Shown in pieces: positions 1-10,422 of a DNA stretch of 51,909 nucleotides (within the stretch, counting starts at the first letter, position 1; each line of letters opens with the position of its first letter). This DNA comes from an uncultured Rhodospirillales bacterium. Its GTDB lineage: Bacteria > Pseudomonadota > Alphaproteobacteria > Rhodospirillales > UBA2165. A program made the translations under genes and the position numbers. A model generated the notes under the pieces. That model was not told the origin of the DNA. It saw only the letters and a list, made by a program, of their open reading frames with translations, and ran no database searches. The DNA is taken from contig CAJQSN010000005.1 of assembly GCA_905614355.1 (NCBI GenBank), positions 1 through 51,909 on the forward strand. The letters are read 5' to 3'.

Positions 1-2
1 TT

Positions 3-455
3 ATTGACGATTATGATGACTACAGTGAAATTTTATTAAAAGCATTGGCCGATCGGTTGGCTGAAGCTTTTGCTGAAAGGATGCATGAACAGGTACGCAA
101 AGAATTCTGGGGTTATCAGAAGGATGAAGAATTAACAAATGAACAGATGATAAAAGAAAAATACATTGGAATACGGCCGGCTCCTGGTTACCCCGCCTGT
201 CCTGATCACAGCTCTAAACCGCAATTATTTAGACTTCTAGATGCATCTGAGAAAGCGTCTATCCACTTGACGGAAAGTTTTGCTATGACGCCTTCTTCTT
301 CTGTGTCAGGATATTATTTTTCTCATGCCTCATCACAATATTTTGGAATAGGTAAAATTAGTAAAGACCAAGTTGCTGATTATGCTGAACGTCGTGACAT
401 GTCTCTTGAAGAGGCTGAAAGGTGGCTTAGCTCTAACCTGAATTATGCTCATTAA
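3..455 (+). CDS. metH: Methionine synthase, cobalamin-dependent, C-terminal fragment
   Basis: This is the 3' end of a gene cut by the left edge of the window. The frame is open from base 3 and the first complete codons already match the family ([19 protein letters not shown]), so the TTG at 45 is an internal codon, not a start. What remains is the reactivation (AdoMet-binding) domain of B12-dependent methionine synthase. It shows the hallmark [12 protein letters not shown] segment that binds S-adenosylmethionine, then an LTESFAMTP block and a VSGYYF block. The full enzyme transfers a methyl group from methyltetrahydrofolate to homocysteine through cobalamin; this domain re-methylates oxidised cobalamin. 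The catalytic homocysteine, folate and cobalamin modules lie outside the window. The gene ends at a normal TAA and the C-terminus looks complete. Confidence 0.96.
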   Translation: MDDYDDYSEILLKALADRLAEAFAERMHEQVRKEFWGYQKDEELTNEQMIKEKYIGIRPAPGYPACPDHSSKPQLFRLLDASEKASIHLTESFAMTPSSSVSGYYFSHASSQYFGIGKISKDQVADYAERRDMSLEEAERWLSSNLNYAH

Positions 456-563
456 AATAGGTTTGAGCCGCGCGAGAAGTTTTTGGTAATAAATATTTGC
501 TTAGGCGGAATTTTTTGTAGCCCTAAACATAAAAAAGGTATAATCCTTGGCTAGTTTTAAATT

Positions 564-2363
564 ATGATTAAGCACAGGATCATGGCCAGGCCCCGAATAA
601 GGATGAGCCGCATCTTAATGCGGTTGAGGCGTTTTATTAGGAACGATCAACTGATATTATCCATTTTAGCTGTTTTTGTTGGAGCAACGGCAGGTGGAGG
701 TGTCATTGCTATTCGAGAATTAATTGATTTTGTCCAAAGCTTATCCCTTGGGGGGACTTCCGAGAATTTAGTCTCAGTTGTTTCATTGCTTCCATGGTGG
801 CAAACCCTTCTCACTCCTGCAATTGGCGGTCTGATGGTAGGGCTCTTCATACATTACTGTATCTCAGGCCAGAAGCCCCAAGGCGTCGCACAGGTAATTG
901 AAGCCAGTGCATTACAAGGAGGACGTTTGAGCTTTAGAGTAGGCATTGGAGCCGCGATTGCCAGCTCACTCTCAATTGGGGTTGGTGGCTCGGTTGGCCG
1001 AGAGGGCCCCGCCATTCATTTGGGAGCAACTTTTGGTGCTTGGTTTGCAAAAACACTTCGCCTAACCCGTTCAATGTCTCGGGCTTTGCTAGGTTGTGGT
1101 GCTGCGGCGGCTGTTGCTGCCTCCTTTAATGCTCCAATCGCTGGCGCATTATTTGCCCATGAAGTTATTGTTGGCCATTTTGCCATGAGTGCCTTTACAC
1201 CAATTGTTATAGCAAGCGTTGTGGGCACAATTGTCTCTAGAGTTTATTTTGGAGATGTGCCTGCTTTTGGGATTACTGAGCAATCTCTGACTTCATTTTG
1301 GGAATTCCCGGCCGTCGTTGGTTTGGGAGTTGCCGGCGGGATTGTTGCTATTATCTTTATGCGTACGGCAATGAAAACAGAGGATATTATAAAAAAGGTG
1401 CCAGGCCCTCAGTGGATTAACCCAGCAATTGGAGGTTTTTTAATTGGTTTGATTGCACTCATTTTCCCGCATGTTTTAGGCGTTGGGTATGATGCAACCG
1501 ACTTAGCGCTTAAAGTCCAGTTACCACTCTATTTAATGGTATCACTGATATTTATGAAGATACTTGCAACTTCAATTTGTATTGGTAGTGGTTTTGGCGG
1601 AGGTGTATTTACACCATCTCTAATGATTGGGGCCATGCTCGGGGGTTCCTACGGAATAATTGTTACTGGTATGTTTCCTGAATTATCCTCTGGACCTGGA
1701 GCATATACTATAATTGGAATGGGTGCCGTTTCAGCTGCTGTTTTGGGAGCCCCTATTTCAACAACATTGATAGTATTTGAATTAACCGATGACTACCCAT
1801 TAACAATTGCCGTAATGATTGGGGTTGTGATTTCGAATGTTGTGGCTCAACAATTCCTTGGAAAATCATTTTTTAATTGGCAGTTAGAGCGGGCAGGCTT
1901 GGATATTAAGGGTGGTTTTGAGGCTGCACTGCTTAGAAGTATTAAGTTAAAAAAATTAATAGACCGAAATGCTGTAACCGTTAGTCTTGCCTCTGGTCTC
2001 GAAGAATTACGTAATAAATTGCAATTTTCCCAAACCGGCGAGCTATTCGTACTCGGAGAGAACGGTGAATTGTGTGGTACGATTACTTTAGCGGATCTTA
2101 GTGATATTGCATTTGATCATGATGTTGATAATCTTATTAATGCGGGGGATGTGGCTCGATTACATCCCCCGGTTCTTGTTCAGGATGATAATTTGGAGAC
2201 TGCGAATAAAGTCATACGTGATAGCGGGGAACATTTTATTGCTGTAGTTGAAAATCATGAGACGATGAAATTTATTGGTACATTATATGAAGCTGAAATG
2301 ATGTCGGCTTATAACAAAGCTTTGGTTGAAGTGCGCCACGAAGAACATGAAGGGGTTGTTTAA
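564..2363 (+). CDS. ClC-family chloride transporter/channel with C-terminal CBS pair
   Basis: A 599-residue inner-membrane protein of the ClC family, with about 440 residues of helical transport domain followed by two CBS-like segments (about 460-590), which in other ClC proteins bind nucleotides and regulate transport. The anion-pathway motif GREGP is at 145-149, with the external gating glutamate E147. A second signature, GGGVFTPSL, is near 346-354. In the NAPIAGALFAHEV segment (189-201) the glutamate aligned to ClC-ec1 E202 is kept (E200), but the next position, aligned to the internal proton glutamate E203, is valine (V201). Chloride channels of the family also have valine there, so strict proton exchange is uncertain. 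The GSGIP-type motif is replaced by PQGVAQV (106-112). The ATG at 564 is the first good start; downstream M7 and M14 are possible. Expressed alone between metH and the helicase. Confidence 0.9.
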   Translation: MIKHRIMARPRIRMSRILMRLRRFIRNDQLILSILAVFVGATAGGGVIAIRELIDFVQSLSLGGTSENLVSVVSLLPWWQTLLTPAIGGLMVGLFIHYCISGQKPQGVAQVIEASALQGGRLSFRVGIGAAIASSLSIGVGGSVGREGPAIHLGATFGAWFAKTLRLTRSMSRALLGCGAAAAVAASFNAPIAGALFAHEVIVGHFAMSAFTPIVIASVVGTIVSRVYFGDVPAFGITEQSLTSFWEFPAVVGLGVAGGIVAIIFMRTAMKTEDIIKKVPGPQWINPAIGGFLIGLIALIFPHVLGVGYDATDLALKVQLPLYLMVSLIFMKILATSICIGSGFGGGVFTPSLMIGAMLGGSYGIIVTGMFPELSSGPGAYTIIGMGAVSAAVLGAPISTTLIVFELTDDYPLTIAVMIGVVISNVVAQQFLGKSFFNWQLERAGLDIKGGFEAALLRSIKLKKLIDRNAVTVSLASGLEELRNKLQFSQTGELFVLGENGELCGTITLADLSDIAFDHDVDNLINAGDVARLHPPVLVQDDNLETANKVIRDSGEHFIAVVENHETMKFIGTLYEAEMMSAYNKALVEVRHEEHEGVV

Positions 2364-2494
2364 GTACTATCTTTAACCTGGTCCTTAACTAATAACTAAT
2401 TTATGCTGAAATTTCTGATTATGATTTATTTAAAATGTGTAGAGACACCTCTCGATTAGCTGGTTCAAAACCTAATTCATGTTATAACAACTAA

Positions 2495-4795
2495 ATGTCA
2501 GATCCGTTCGCCCCTTCTAAAAATGTGCAAAATTTATCCAATGTACCTGATCCAGAAACTGCACAACTCCCACCCTATTTGGATGGCTTAAATGATGAGC
2601 AGACAAAAGCTGTTAAGGCCCTTGACGGCCCCGTGCTTGTTTTAGCTGGAGCGGGGACAGGAAAGACCCGTGTTTTAACAACGCGTCTTGCACATATTTT
2701 GGTTGAAGGTAAGGCTCGGCCATGGGAAATTTTAGCGGTAACGTTTACAAATAAAGCGGCTCGTGAAATGCAAAACCGCGTTGCTATCATAACAGGACGA
2801 CCTGTTGAAGGTTGGTGGCTTGGTACATTTCATGCGCTATGTGCTCGTATTTTGCGTCGCCATGCGGAGCTTATAGGTCTGAAACACAATTTCACTATTC
2901 TTGATACAGACGATCAGATACGTCTTCTTAAGCAGTTGATGGAGCCATTAGAGATAGATGAAAAAAAATGGCCTGCTCGGGTATTGATGGGTGTAATTCA
3001 ACGTTGGAAAGATCGAGGCTTAACGCCCGAAAAAATCTCTAGCGAAGAAGGTTCTGAAATTGCCGGCGGTGTTGTAAGTGGGCTGTATCGCGACTATCAA
3101 ATGCGGTTAAAAGCCCTTAATGCAGCAGATTTTGGTGATCTGCTTCTGCATTGTTTGACTTTGTTTACCGAGAATACGGATATTTTATATGAATATCAGG
3201 TAAAATTCCGTTATTTACTAGTAGATGAATACCAAGATACCAATGTAGCACAATATTTATGGCTAAGATTATTGGCGCAAGAACATAAGAATATTTGCTG
3301 TGTTGGAGATGATGACCAGTCAATCTATTCTTGGCGTGGAGCTGAAGTAGGTAACATCCTAAAATTTGAAAAAGATTTTTTACAGGCTACTGTAATTCGT
3401 TTGGAGCAAAATTATAGGTCAACCCCTCATATTCTAGCAGCTGCTTCGGGACTAATTTCTCATAATGAAAGCCGTTTAGGTAAAACGCTTTGGACTGGTA
3501 TGAATGGTGGTGAACTTATCAAAATTTGTGCAGTTTGGGATGGTGAGGAGGAGGCTCGTTCTATTGGAGACGAAATTGAGGTGCGCCAATCTAAAGGACA
3601 AAATTTAGAGGAAATGGCAATACTCGTTCGAGCAGGGTTTCAAATGCGAGAGTTTGAAGAACGTATGATTAACTTGGGCATTCCATATCGAGTGATTGGC
3701 GGCCCACGCTTTTATGAACGCCATGAAACCCGAGATGCAATAGCCTATCTCCGGGTGGTGAATAGCCCCGATGACGATTTAGCTTTTGAAAGAATTATTA
3801 ATGTTCCAAAGAGGGGTCTTGGCCAGGCGACAGTTCAGGCAATTCATCAATTGGCTCGTGCTCAGAGTATGCCGATGTATGAGGCTTCGCGGCTGATTGT
3901 TCAAACCGATGAGATAAAGCCAAAAGCTCGCTCGGCTCTGGGCGGGCTGTTGCAAGATTTTGAACGTTGGCGTTCTAATGTTGGTATCCTGCCGCACTTT
4001 GAATTAGCCGAGGTTATATTGGACGAATCTGGTTATACTGACATGTGGATGCGGGATAAATCCCCTGAAGCGCCGGGAAGGTTGGAGAATTTGAAAGAGC
4101 TTGTCTCTGGCCTAGAAGATTTTGATAATTTACAAGGATTTCTGGAACACGTCAGTCTAGTCATGGAGAACCAAGAGAATAGCACTGAGGACAAGGTCAG
4201 CTTAATGACGCTCCACGCTGCTAAAGGATTAGAATTTGAGACCGTTTTTTTACCCGGTTGGGAGGAAGGTGTATTTCCTCATCAGCGTAGTCTGGACGAA
4301 GAGGGTTTGAGCGGCCTAGAAGAGGAGCGAAGGCTCGCCTATGTTGGTATAACCCGGGCAAAAAAAGAAGCGATGATTTTCTATGCAGCTAATCGCCGTA
4401 TTTATAATCAATGGCAAAATTCGCTCCCTTCGCGTTTTGTTAGTGAACTACCATCTGAGAATATTGAACCTATTTCTGAAAATGGTTTAAATATTGGGGT
4501 TGGCGCTAAAGTTGGGCTTGAATCAAAAGGCTCTGGTTTTGATAGGTTTTCTAATACTTTATCGTATGGGTCGCCAAGGAGCCGTGGCCATACCCGAGAT
4601 GGCACTATAATTGAAGCAGAAGAGTGGATAGTTTCTACCTCATCGAGCAACAACAAATTCCAACTCGGTGCCCGTGTCTTTCACCAAAAGTTTGGCTATG
4701 GAAAAATTTTAGCCATAGATGATAATAAGCTTGAAGTCGAATTTGAGAAAGCTGGGACAAAAAAAGTAATTGATAGTTTTGTTGATTTGACCTAG
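2495..4795 (+). CDS. uvrD: UvrD/PcrA-type superfamily 1 DNA helicase
   Basis: A 766-residue 3'-5' DNA helicase of the UvrD/Rep/PcrA group, an ATP-driven motor used in nucleotide excision repair, mismatch repair and replication restart. Visible motifs are: Walker A AGAGTGKT (51-58); motif Ia around AVTFTNKAAREM; Walker B DEYQDTN (244-250); motif III GDDDQSIYSWRGA (271-283); the motif IV region LEQNYRST; motif V TLHAAKGLEFETVFLPG; and motif VI AYVGITRAKKEA. The C-terminus ends in a region (FHQKFGYGKILAID) like the Tudor-type UvrD C-terminal domain that contacts RNA polymerase in PcrA. Length fits the family (about 720-790). The gene is followed after two bases by prmA, which suggests co-transcription. 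PcrA versus UvrD naming cannot be settled from sequence alone. Confidence 0.95.
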   Translation: MSDPFAPSKNVQNLSNVPDPETAQLPPYLDGLNDEQTKAVKALDGPVLVLAGAGTGKTRVLTTRLAHILVEGKARPWEILAVTFTNKAAREMQNRVAIITGRPVEGWWLGTFHALCARILRRHAELIGLKHNFTILDTDDQIRLLKQLMEPLEIDEKKWPARVLMGVIQRWKDRGLTPEKISSEEGSEIAGGVVSGLYRDYQMRLKALNAADFGDLLLHCLTLFTENTDILYEYQVKFRYLLVDEYQDTNVAQYLWLRLLAQEHKNICCVGDDDQSIYSWRGAEVGNILKFEKDFLQATVIRLEQNYRSTPHILAAASGLISHNESRLGKTLWTGMNGGELIKICAVWDGEEEARSIGDEIEVRQSKGQNLEEMAILVRAGFQMREFEERMINLGIPYRVIGGPRFYERHETRDAIAYLRVVNSPDDDLAFERIINVPKRGLGQATVQAIHQLARAQSMPMYEASRLIVQTDEIKPKARSALGGLLQDFERWRSNVGILPHFELAEVILDESGYTDMWMRDKSPEAPGRLENLKELVSGLEDFDNLQGFLEHVSLVMENQENSTEDKVSLMTLHAAKGLEFETVFLPGWEEGVFPHQRSLDEEGLSGLEEERRLAYVGITRAKKEAMIFYAANRRIYNQWQNSLPSRFVSELPSENIEPISENGLNIGVGAKVGLESKGSGFDRFSNTLSYGSPRSRGHTRDGTIIEAEEWIVSTSSSNNKFQLGARVFHQKFGYGKILAIDDNKLEVEFEKAGTKKVIDSFVDLT

Positions 4796-4797
4796 CC

Positions 4798-5694
4798 ATG
4801 GTGCCATTCTTGTATCAAATAACGCTTAGCGTTTTGCATGAATATGCCCCAGCTTTTGCTGAATGTCTGGAACCCCACTTGGATTCCGTTTCATGGACCG
4901 CCCGTGAGGGGGTCTCAACGGCTAAAATTATAGGTTTTTCAAATAAAGAACCAAATAAAGACGCTATTAATATGACCATTCTGTATACAGCTGAAGCCAT
5001 GGGGGTACAAACTCCCAGAGTTAAGTTGTCGAAAATACAAGAGCGTAATTGGGTTTTAGATAATATAAAGCAATTCCCACCATTGAAGATAGGACGATTT
5101 TTTGTGCATGGTAATGAATTTAATCAGCCTATACCCTATGCTCAAATTGCTCTCTGTATTCCAGCAGCCGCAGCATTTGGAACTGGTGACCATGGCTCAA
5201 CTAATGGATGCTTAGTAGCCTTGGATAAAATGGATAGTATGATCAGATCACGGCCAATTAACTCAGCCCTTGATATGGGTTGTGGTTCTGGAATTCTTGC
5301 TATTGCTATGGCTAAACGCTGGCACATACCTGTTGTTGCAACAGATATTGACCCGATATCGACAAAGGTTTGTAGTGCAAATGCGAAAGCTAACGGCGTT
5401 GCTAATTTTGTTCAAAGCCTATGTGCATCAGGATATAAACACCGCGAAATTATAAGCCGAAAATTTGACGTGATTGCTAGTAACATTCTAGCACAGCCAT
5501 TGACACGTCTTGCTAAAGATCTCGGTTATCACCTTAATTTAGGTGGCTGGGCTATTTTATCTGGATTATTAATTAGCGATACAAATCGGGTAATTTCAGC
5601 ACATGCTTCACAAGGATTACGGCTTTTTAATCGTATTACTATTGGTGATTGGCAGACACTTGTACTTAGGAAGTCAAATTCAATAAATAAATAA
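4798..5694 (+). CDS. prmA: Ribosomal protein L11 methyltransferase
   Basis: A 298-residue SAM-dependent methyltransferase that trimethylates lysines and the N-terminus of ribosomal protein L11. The PrmA-specific FGTGDHGST motif is at 127-135, the SAM-binding glycine loop DMGCGSG at 159-165, an acidic residue ending the next strand (VVATDIDP), and the substrate-site motif SNILAQPL near 228. The N-terminal ~115 residues form the L11-recognition domain and are the more divergent part, as usual. The ATG follows the uvrD stop by only two bases and no separate ribosome-binding site is obvious, so translation is probably coupled. The gene pair ends here: the next gene is convergent. Confidence 0.93.
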   Translation: MVPFLYQITLSVLHEYAPAFAECLEPHLDSVSWTAREGVSTAKIIGFSNKEPNKDAINMTILYTAEAMGVQTPRVKLSKIQERNWVLDNIKQFPPLKIGRFFVHGNEFNQPIPYAQIALCIPAAAAFGTGDHGSTNGCLVALDKMDSMIRSRPINSALDMGCGSGILAIAMAKRWHIPVVATDIDPISTKVCSANAKANGVANFVQSLCASGYKHREIISRKFDVIASNILAQPLTRLAKDLGYHLNLGGWAILSGLLISDTNRVISAHASQGLRLFNRITIGDWQTLVLRKSNSINK

Positions 5695-5854
5695 ATGAAG
5701 TTCAAGGAATTTGGTAATTCAATTTTTAATCAACACTAAATAAACTAATTGCTTAAATAAAAGTCATGTTTCTAATGTATTATTTAGACTAAAATCCTAC
5801 GGTAATAAGAGTAAAGAAGAGAACTTAGATTTATAGGAAAAATTTAAAAATTAA

Positions 5855-7027
5855 TTATTTTATTAATACAGAAACACCTGGCAGTATTTTTCCTTCTAGC
5901 CACTCTAGGAATGCGCCGCCAGCTGAAGATATATAAGTAAAATTCTTCGTCACACCTGCATTTTCTAATGCAGACATCGTGTCTCCACCGCCGGCCACCG
6001 TCAAAAGCTTGCCGGCCACTGTAAGCTTGGCCGCGGCCTTCGCTGTCGCGTTTGTCCCCGCATCAAATGGCTTAAACTCAAAAGCACCAAGGGGGCCGTT
6101 CCAAACTAAAGTCTTGCATGTATCAAGTAAGATTTCAATGTTGTCCACAGTACCTGGACCAACATCTAAAACCATCATTTCTTCGGGGATTTCATTAATG
6201 GGTACAATACTCGATACGCTCCCATAACTTAATTTAGATGCAACTACGGCATCAACAGGCAGGTGTATTTTGCAGTCAGAATTATTAGCTTTATCGATAA
6301 TATTTCTTGCGGTAACTGCCATATTCTCTTCGCAAAGAGAAGTGCCTACAGGTACGCCGGAAGCATACAAAAAAGTATTTGCCATTGCTCCACCAACAAT
6401 TAAGTGATCGACCTTGCTGATTAAATTTTCAAGCACCCCAAGCTTAGTTGATATTTTATTGCCACCAACAACTGCCGCAACCGGGTGCGCAGAATTGTTA
6501 AGTGCGTGATCAAGGGTTTCTAATTCTTGTTGCATTAAACGCCCTGCACCTGAGGGCATAAAATGAGCCACACCATCAATCGAAGCGTGTGCTCGATGAG
6601 AACATGAAAAAGCGTCGTTAATATAAATATCACCTAATTTACTAAGAAATCTAGCAAAGTCAGATGTGTTACTTTCTTCACCAGGATTAAAACGAAGATT
6701 CTCAAGTAAAACTATTTCACCAGGTTGGGCTACAAGCTCGCCATCAGGAGAAAAATTAATATTTATATTTGGTAGAAAGGACCTTAGAATTTGCATTAGG
6801 GGCTCGAGGGAAAATTTTTCTATAACCCTCCCTTCAGGACGCCCCAAATGACTGCATAAAATAATACCAGCTCCCTTTGCTAAAACTTCCCTTAGGGTGG
6901 GTATAGTTCTTTCAATGCGTGTGGTATCAGTAATGACACCATCGTGTATTGGAACATTCATATCGACCCTCAACAGCACACGCTTACCGGTCATGTCAAA
7001 GTCATCAAGCGTTCTAAAAATAGACAT
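5855..7027 (-). CDS. pgk: Phosphoglycerate kinase
   Basis: Glycolytic/gluconeogenic enzyme interconverting 1,3-bisphosphoglycerate + ADP and 3-phosphoglycerate + ATP in the cytosol. About 390 residues, the family's normal size. Visible features are the substrate-binding N-terminal signature LLRVDMNVP, the SHLGRP motif, LLENLRF, the hinge segment AVVGGNKISTKL, and the C-terminal nucleotide-site block KTLVWNGPLGAFE with the GGGDT loop. I place the start at the second ATG (7027): an AAGGA lies about ten bases before it, but only one base before the ATG at 7036, and MSIFRTLDD matches the usual N-terminus. The gene stands alone on the minus strand, converging with prmA; the 160 bases between them show no clear hairpin terminator. 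GAPDH is not adjacent. Confidence 0.95.
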   Translation of the reverse strand: MSIFRTLDDFDMTGKRVLLRVDMNVPIHDGVITDTTRIERTIPTLREVLAKGAGIILCSHLGRPEGRVIEKFSLEPLMQILRSFLPNININFSPDGELVAQPGEIVLLENLRFNPGEESNTSDFARFLSKLGDIYINDAFSCSHRAHASIDGVAHFMPSGAGRLMQQELETLDHALNNSAHPVAAVVGGNKISTKLGVLENLISKVDHLIVGGAMANTFLYASGVPVGTSLCEENMAVTARNIIDKANNSDCKIHLPVDAVVASKLSYGSVSSIVPINEIPEEMMVLDVGPGTVDNIEILLDTCKTLVWNGPLGAFEFKPFDAGTNATAKAAAKLTVAGKLLTVAGGGDTMSALENAGVTKNFTYISSAGGAFLEWLEGKILPGVSVLIK

Positions 7028-7246
7028 TTTCTGCATGTCCTTAGAAAAATTTAAGGCCGCAATACATGCAGCTGGTTAACGGATGATCCAATTTTATAAA
7101 AAAACGGTATTGGTAATAACTAAAAAATTTAATGGCCCTTACTCAACAACTTATCAAGGTCACTTTGACTGCTATAGGGTTAATTAAAATGATTACTGTC
7201 AATTATAAAAATAGTCTTAGCAGTTTTCCAAAATCAACACAGAAAA

Positions 7247-9928
7247 TTATGACGCCTTTAAATCACGAAGGACATATTGAAGAATACCTCCATGACGATA
7301 ATACTCGACCTCATCCGCCGTATCTATACGGCATAACAAGGTGATATTTTCGGTTGAACCGTCTGCACGTTTAATATTACACGACACGTCCATTCGAGGA
7401 CTAATGCCATCTTTTATACCTATAATATCAAAAATTTCTGTGCCATCCAATCCTAGAGTTAATCGGCTCTGAGTTTCTTTAAATTGCAATGGTAACACAC
7501 CCATCCCCACTAAATTGGAGCGATGAATACGCTCGAAACTCTCAACAATGACTGCTTTAGCACCCAAAAGTGAGGTGCCCTTTGCAGCCCAGTCTCGTGA
7601 AGAACCATTACCATATAGTTTTCCACCAACTATAACTAGTGGCACTCCCTCTTCTGCGTACATCATCGCTGCGTCATAGATGGGCATCACTTTTCCTGAA
7701 GGCTGGTGCTTTGTAACTCCTCCTTCAGTGCCCGGTACCATCTCATTTTTTATTCGAATATTGGCAAAAGTACCCCGCATCATAACCTCGTGATTACCGC
7801 GGCGTGAACCATACGAGTTGAAGTCTTCTGCCCGTACTTGTCGATCAGTAAGATAACCACCTGCGGAGCTATCCTCTTTAATAGCTCCAGCTGGAGAAAT
7901 ATGATCCGTAGTTATAGAATCACCTAGTATTACTAATTCTCGGGCACCTTTTATATCAGAAAAACCGCCAGCCTCTTCTTTCATACCCTCAAAAAAACTT
8001 GGATATTTGACATACGTGGAAGCCTCCTGCCAATCGTAGGTCTCACTACCTTCTACCTGTATATTTTGCCATTGTTGGGGACCTTGCCATACTTCATCAC
8101 CGTAACGGTTGGCAAACATTTCTGGCTTGATGTGATTGAGTACTGCATCGCTAATTTCTTGGTTGGTTGGCCAAATATCTTTTAGGTAGACAGGACGGCC
8201 TTCCTTGTCCTCGCCCAAAGGATCTTTGTAGAGGTTACACGTCATTGAGCCAGCCAGTGCATAAGCAACAACTAGTGGTGGAGAAGCTAAATAATTAGTT
8301 TTAATTTGTGCATGAATTCGGCCTTCGAAATTCCGATTTCCCGATAGCACAGAACAAACTGTTAAATCCCCAGCAACAATAGCTTGATCTACTGGCACTG
8401 GCAAAGGGCCAGAATTACCTATGCAAGTGGTACAGCCGTACCCAACAACGTTAAACCCAAGCTCATCGAGATCATTTTGTAGATTAGCATCTTCTAAATA
8501 ATCAGAAACCACCTTGCTACCTGGAGCAAGTGACGTTTTAACCCACGGCTTTGGCTTTAGACCAAGCGCATTTGCATTGCGTGCTAACAAACCCGCCGCC
8601 ATTAATACACTTGGGTTAGATGTATTGGTGCAAGATGTAATTGACGCAATAACAACGTCGCCATCTTGGACTTTATAATCAACGCCTTTGGGCGTTTGGG
8701 GACCCTTCCCACGGCCCACTAGGTTCAGCGTTTCTTCGAAAGCAGGTGCGGCATCAGACAAAGGAATACGATCTTGGGGTCGTTTTGGGCCGGAAATCGA
8801 TGGAACAACTGTCGAAATGTCAAGTTCTAGAGTATCGGTAAATACCGGATCTGGCGTATGTGTGTCACGCCACATACCTTGTATTTTTGCATAAGCTTCT
8901 ACCAAATCAACCCGATCAGGATCTCGTGAGGTGAACCTCAAAAAACGGAGCGTTTCGTGATCAATTGGAAAAATACCACACGTTGCACCGTATTCAGGGG
9001 CCATATTAGCCAATGTTGCTCGGTCAGGTAATGACAGACCATCTAACGCATCACCAAAAAATTCGACAAATTTACCAACAACACCTTTTTCTCGCAACAT
9101 TTGAACAACGTGTAAAACAAGATCGGTTGCAGTTGCGCCCTCCCTCATTTCGCCAGTCATCTTAAATCCGATAACTTCTGGAACGAGCATGGAGACAGGC
9201 TGACCCAGCATGGCCGCCTCAGCTTCAATACCACCAACTCCCCAGCCAAGCACTGCCAAACCGTTAACCATCGTGGTATGACTATCCGTACCAACCAGCG
9301 TATCCGGATAAGCAACTATCTTTCCTTCGATGTCATCGGTCCAGACAGTTTGCGCCAAAAATTCTAAATTCACTTGATGACATATGCCTGTTCCTGGTGG
9401 CACAACGCGGAAGTTGTCAAAAGCTTTTGACCCCCACCGTAAAAATTCATAGCGTTCTTGATTACGCTCAAACTCTTTATCAACATTTACGTTAAACGAG
9501 GTGGTGGTGCCAAAACTATCAATCATAACAGAGTGATCAATTACTAGATCGACAGGGCTTAAGGGGTTTATTTTTTGTGGGTCACCGCCAAGCTCAAGCA
9601 TTGCTTGGCGCATGGCTGCTAAATCGACAACGGCAGGTACACCAGTAAAGTCTTGCATCAATACACGAGCTGGACGGAAAGCAATTTCACTATCAGAACT
9701 CTGACCTTCGAGCCAAGATCCGAGCGCTTTGATATCGTCCACAGAAACTGATACTCCGTCCTCGTAACGAAGAAGGTTTTCCAACAATACTTTCAATGAA
9801 AATGGCAGGCGGGAAATATCACCAAGCCCAGAGGCCGAGGCTGCCTCAAGGCTAAAATAGTCATAACTCTTCTCGCCAACGCTCAAAGACCGTCTTGTCT
9901 TTAAGGTATCCTGACCAATTTTTGCCAT
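7247..9928 (-). CDS. acnA: Aconitate hydratase A
   Basis: A TCA cycle enzyme interconverting citrate and isocitrate via cis-aconitate, with a [4Fe-4S] cluster. It is about 893 residues, typical of the AcnA/IRP1 subfamily. The first cluster cysteine is in [11 protein letters not shown] and the other two in [13 protein letters not shown]; these are the expected three ligands. The substrate-binding GNRNFEGR segment and the C-terminal swivel domain ([28 protein letters not shown]) are present. An in-frame TTG exists at 9943, but the strong GGAGGGG ribosome-binding site overlaps it and sits about seven bases before the ATG at 9928, which gives the usual [10 protein letters not shown]-terminus; I therefore chose 9928. 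It is divergent from the oxidase operon across about 490 bases. The 3' end lies 219 bases upstream of the pgk start on the same strand. Confidence 0.97.
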   Translation of the reverse strand: MAKIGQDTLKTRRSLSVGEKSYDYFSLEAASASGLGDISRLPFSLKVLLENLLRYEDGVSVSVDDIKALGSWLEGQSSDSEIAFRPARVLMQDFTGVPAVVDLAAMRQAMLELGGDPQKINPLSPVDLVIDHSVMIDSFGTTTSFNVNVDKEFERNQERYEFLRWGSKAFDNFRVVPPGTGICHQVNLEFLAQTVWTDDIEGKIVAYPDTLVGTDSHTTMVNGLAVLGWGVGGIEAEAAMLGQPVSMLVPEVIGFKMTGEMREGATATDLVLHVVQMLREKGVVGKFVEFFGDALDGLSLPDRATLANMAPEYGATCGIFPIDHETLRFLRFTSRDPDRVDLVEAYAKIQGMWRDTHTPDPVFTDTLELDISTVVPSISGPKRPQDRIPLSDAAPAFEETLNLVGRGKGPQTPKGVDYKVQDGDVVIASITSCTNTSNPSVLMAAGLLARNANALGLKPKPWVKTSLAPGSKVVSDYLEDANLQNDLDELGFNVVGYGCTTCIGNSGPLPVPVDQAIVAGDLTVCSVLSGNRNFEGRIHAQIKTNYLASPPLVVAYALAGSMTCNLYKDPLGEDKEGRPVYLKDIWPTNQEISDAVLNHIKPEMFANRYGDEVWQGPQQWQNIQVEGSETYDWQEASTYVKYPSFFEGMKEEAGGFSDIKGARELVILGDSITTDHISPAGAIKEDSSAGGYLTDRQVRAEDFNSYGSRRGNHEVMMRGTFANIRIKNEMVPGTEGGVTKHQPSGKVMPIYDAAMMYAEEGVPLVIVGGKLYGNGSSRDWAAKGTSLLGAKAVIVESFERIHRSNLVGMGVLPLQFKETQSRLTLGLDGTEIFDIIGIKDGISPRMDVSCNIKRADGSTENITLLCRIDTADEVEYYRHGGILQYVLRDLKAS

Positions 9929-10422
9929 TTGGGGCCCCTCCAAGTATACAAAATAAATTTATGCAATTAAAATCGAGTATTGCCTACACCATGCCATACG
10001 ATTATTCCAGCCTTTTTAGATTTTGAACCAACGGCCATTTACCTTCTATTTTTATCTACTACTTTGATTTTGATTTAAGTTCAATAAACTGATGTAAGGA
10101 TCAGGTAGGTTAATCATAAATTGCGTTGCGAGAGGGCTAATTTATACACATTAATATTACATGATAAATCGTGATAAAAAGACTTGAATTTAGAATTGTA
10201 GGGATATAGTGTTCGCGTGTAAAAAATTAGACATGAGCGACGCGCGAGGGGTCCTTTTATGGAGAAGCTGACGACGTATATTATAGAAGTGTAAAAATAA
10301 ACGTTCTTCTGAATCTCAGTGAGTCGAAATTAATAAATAGTGGTTAAAAATATTAATAAGTTTGGTAAGTTAGTCAGCTTCTTTAGTTAAATTCATAATA
10401 AATTGGTGAAGGATAAATTCGG
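9929..10422. promoter_or_regulatory. Divergent intergenic region between acnA and the cox operon
   Basis: 494 bases without a convincing gene; it must carry the promoters of both divergent units. One weak sigma70-like pair reads toward cox: TTGAAT at 10184-10189 and TATAGT at 10205-10210, spacer 15. An 11-codon frame with ATG at 10259 (MEKLTTYIIEV) lies behind a GAGGGG stretch, but it is too short to support. The cox leader ends in a usable GAAGGA site before the ATG at 10423. No strong inverted repeat or riboswitch signature was recognised. Confidence 0.35.

Noticed and set aside
7132..7344. 70-codon plus-strand frame at the acnA 3' end
   Set aside because: Overlaps the conserved end of acnA antisense, lacks a ribosome-binding site and has no recognisable protein character.
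10234..10294. Two tiny frames in the acnA-cox gap as leader peptides
   Set aside because: 11-13 codons, no repeated control codons and no attenuator hairpins after them.
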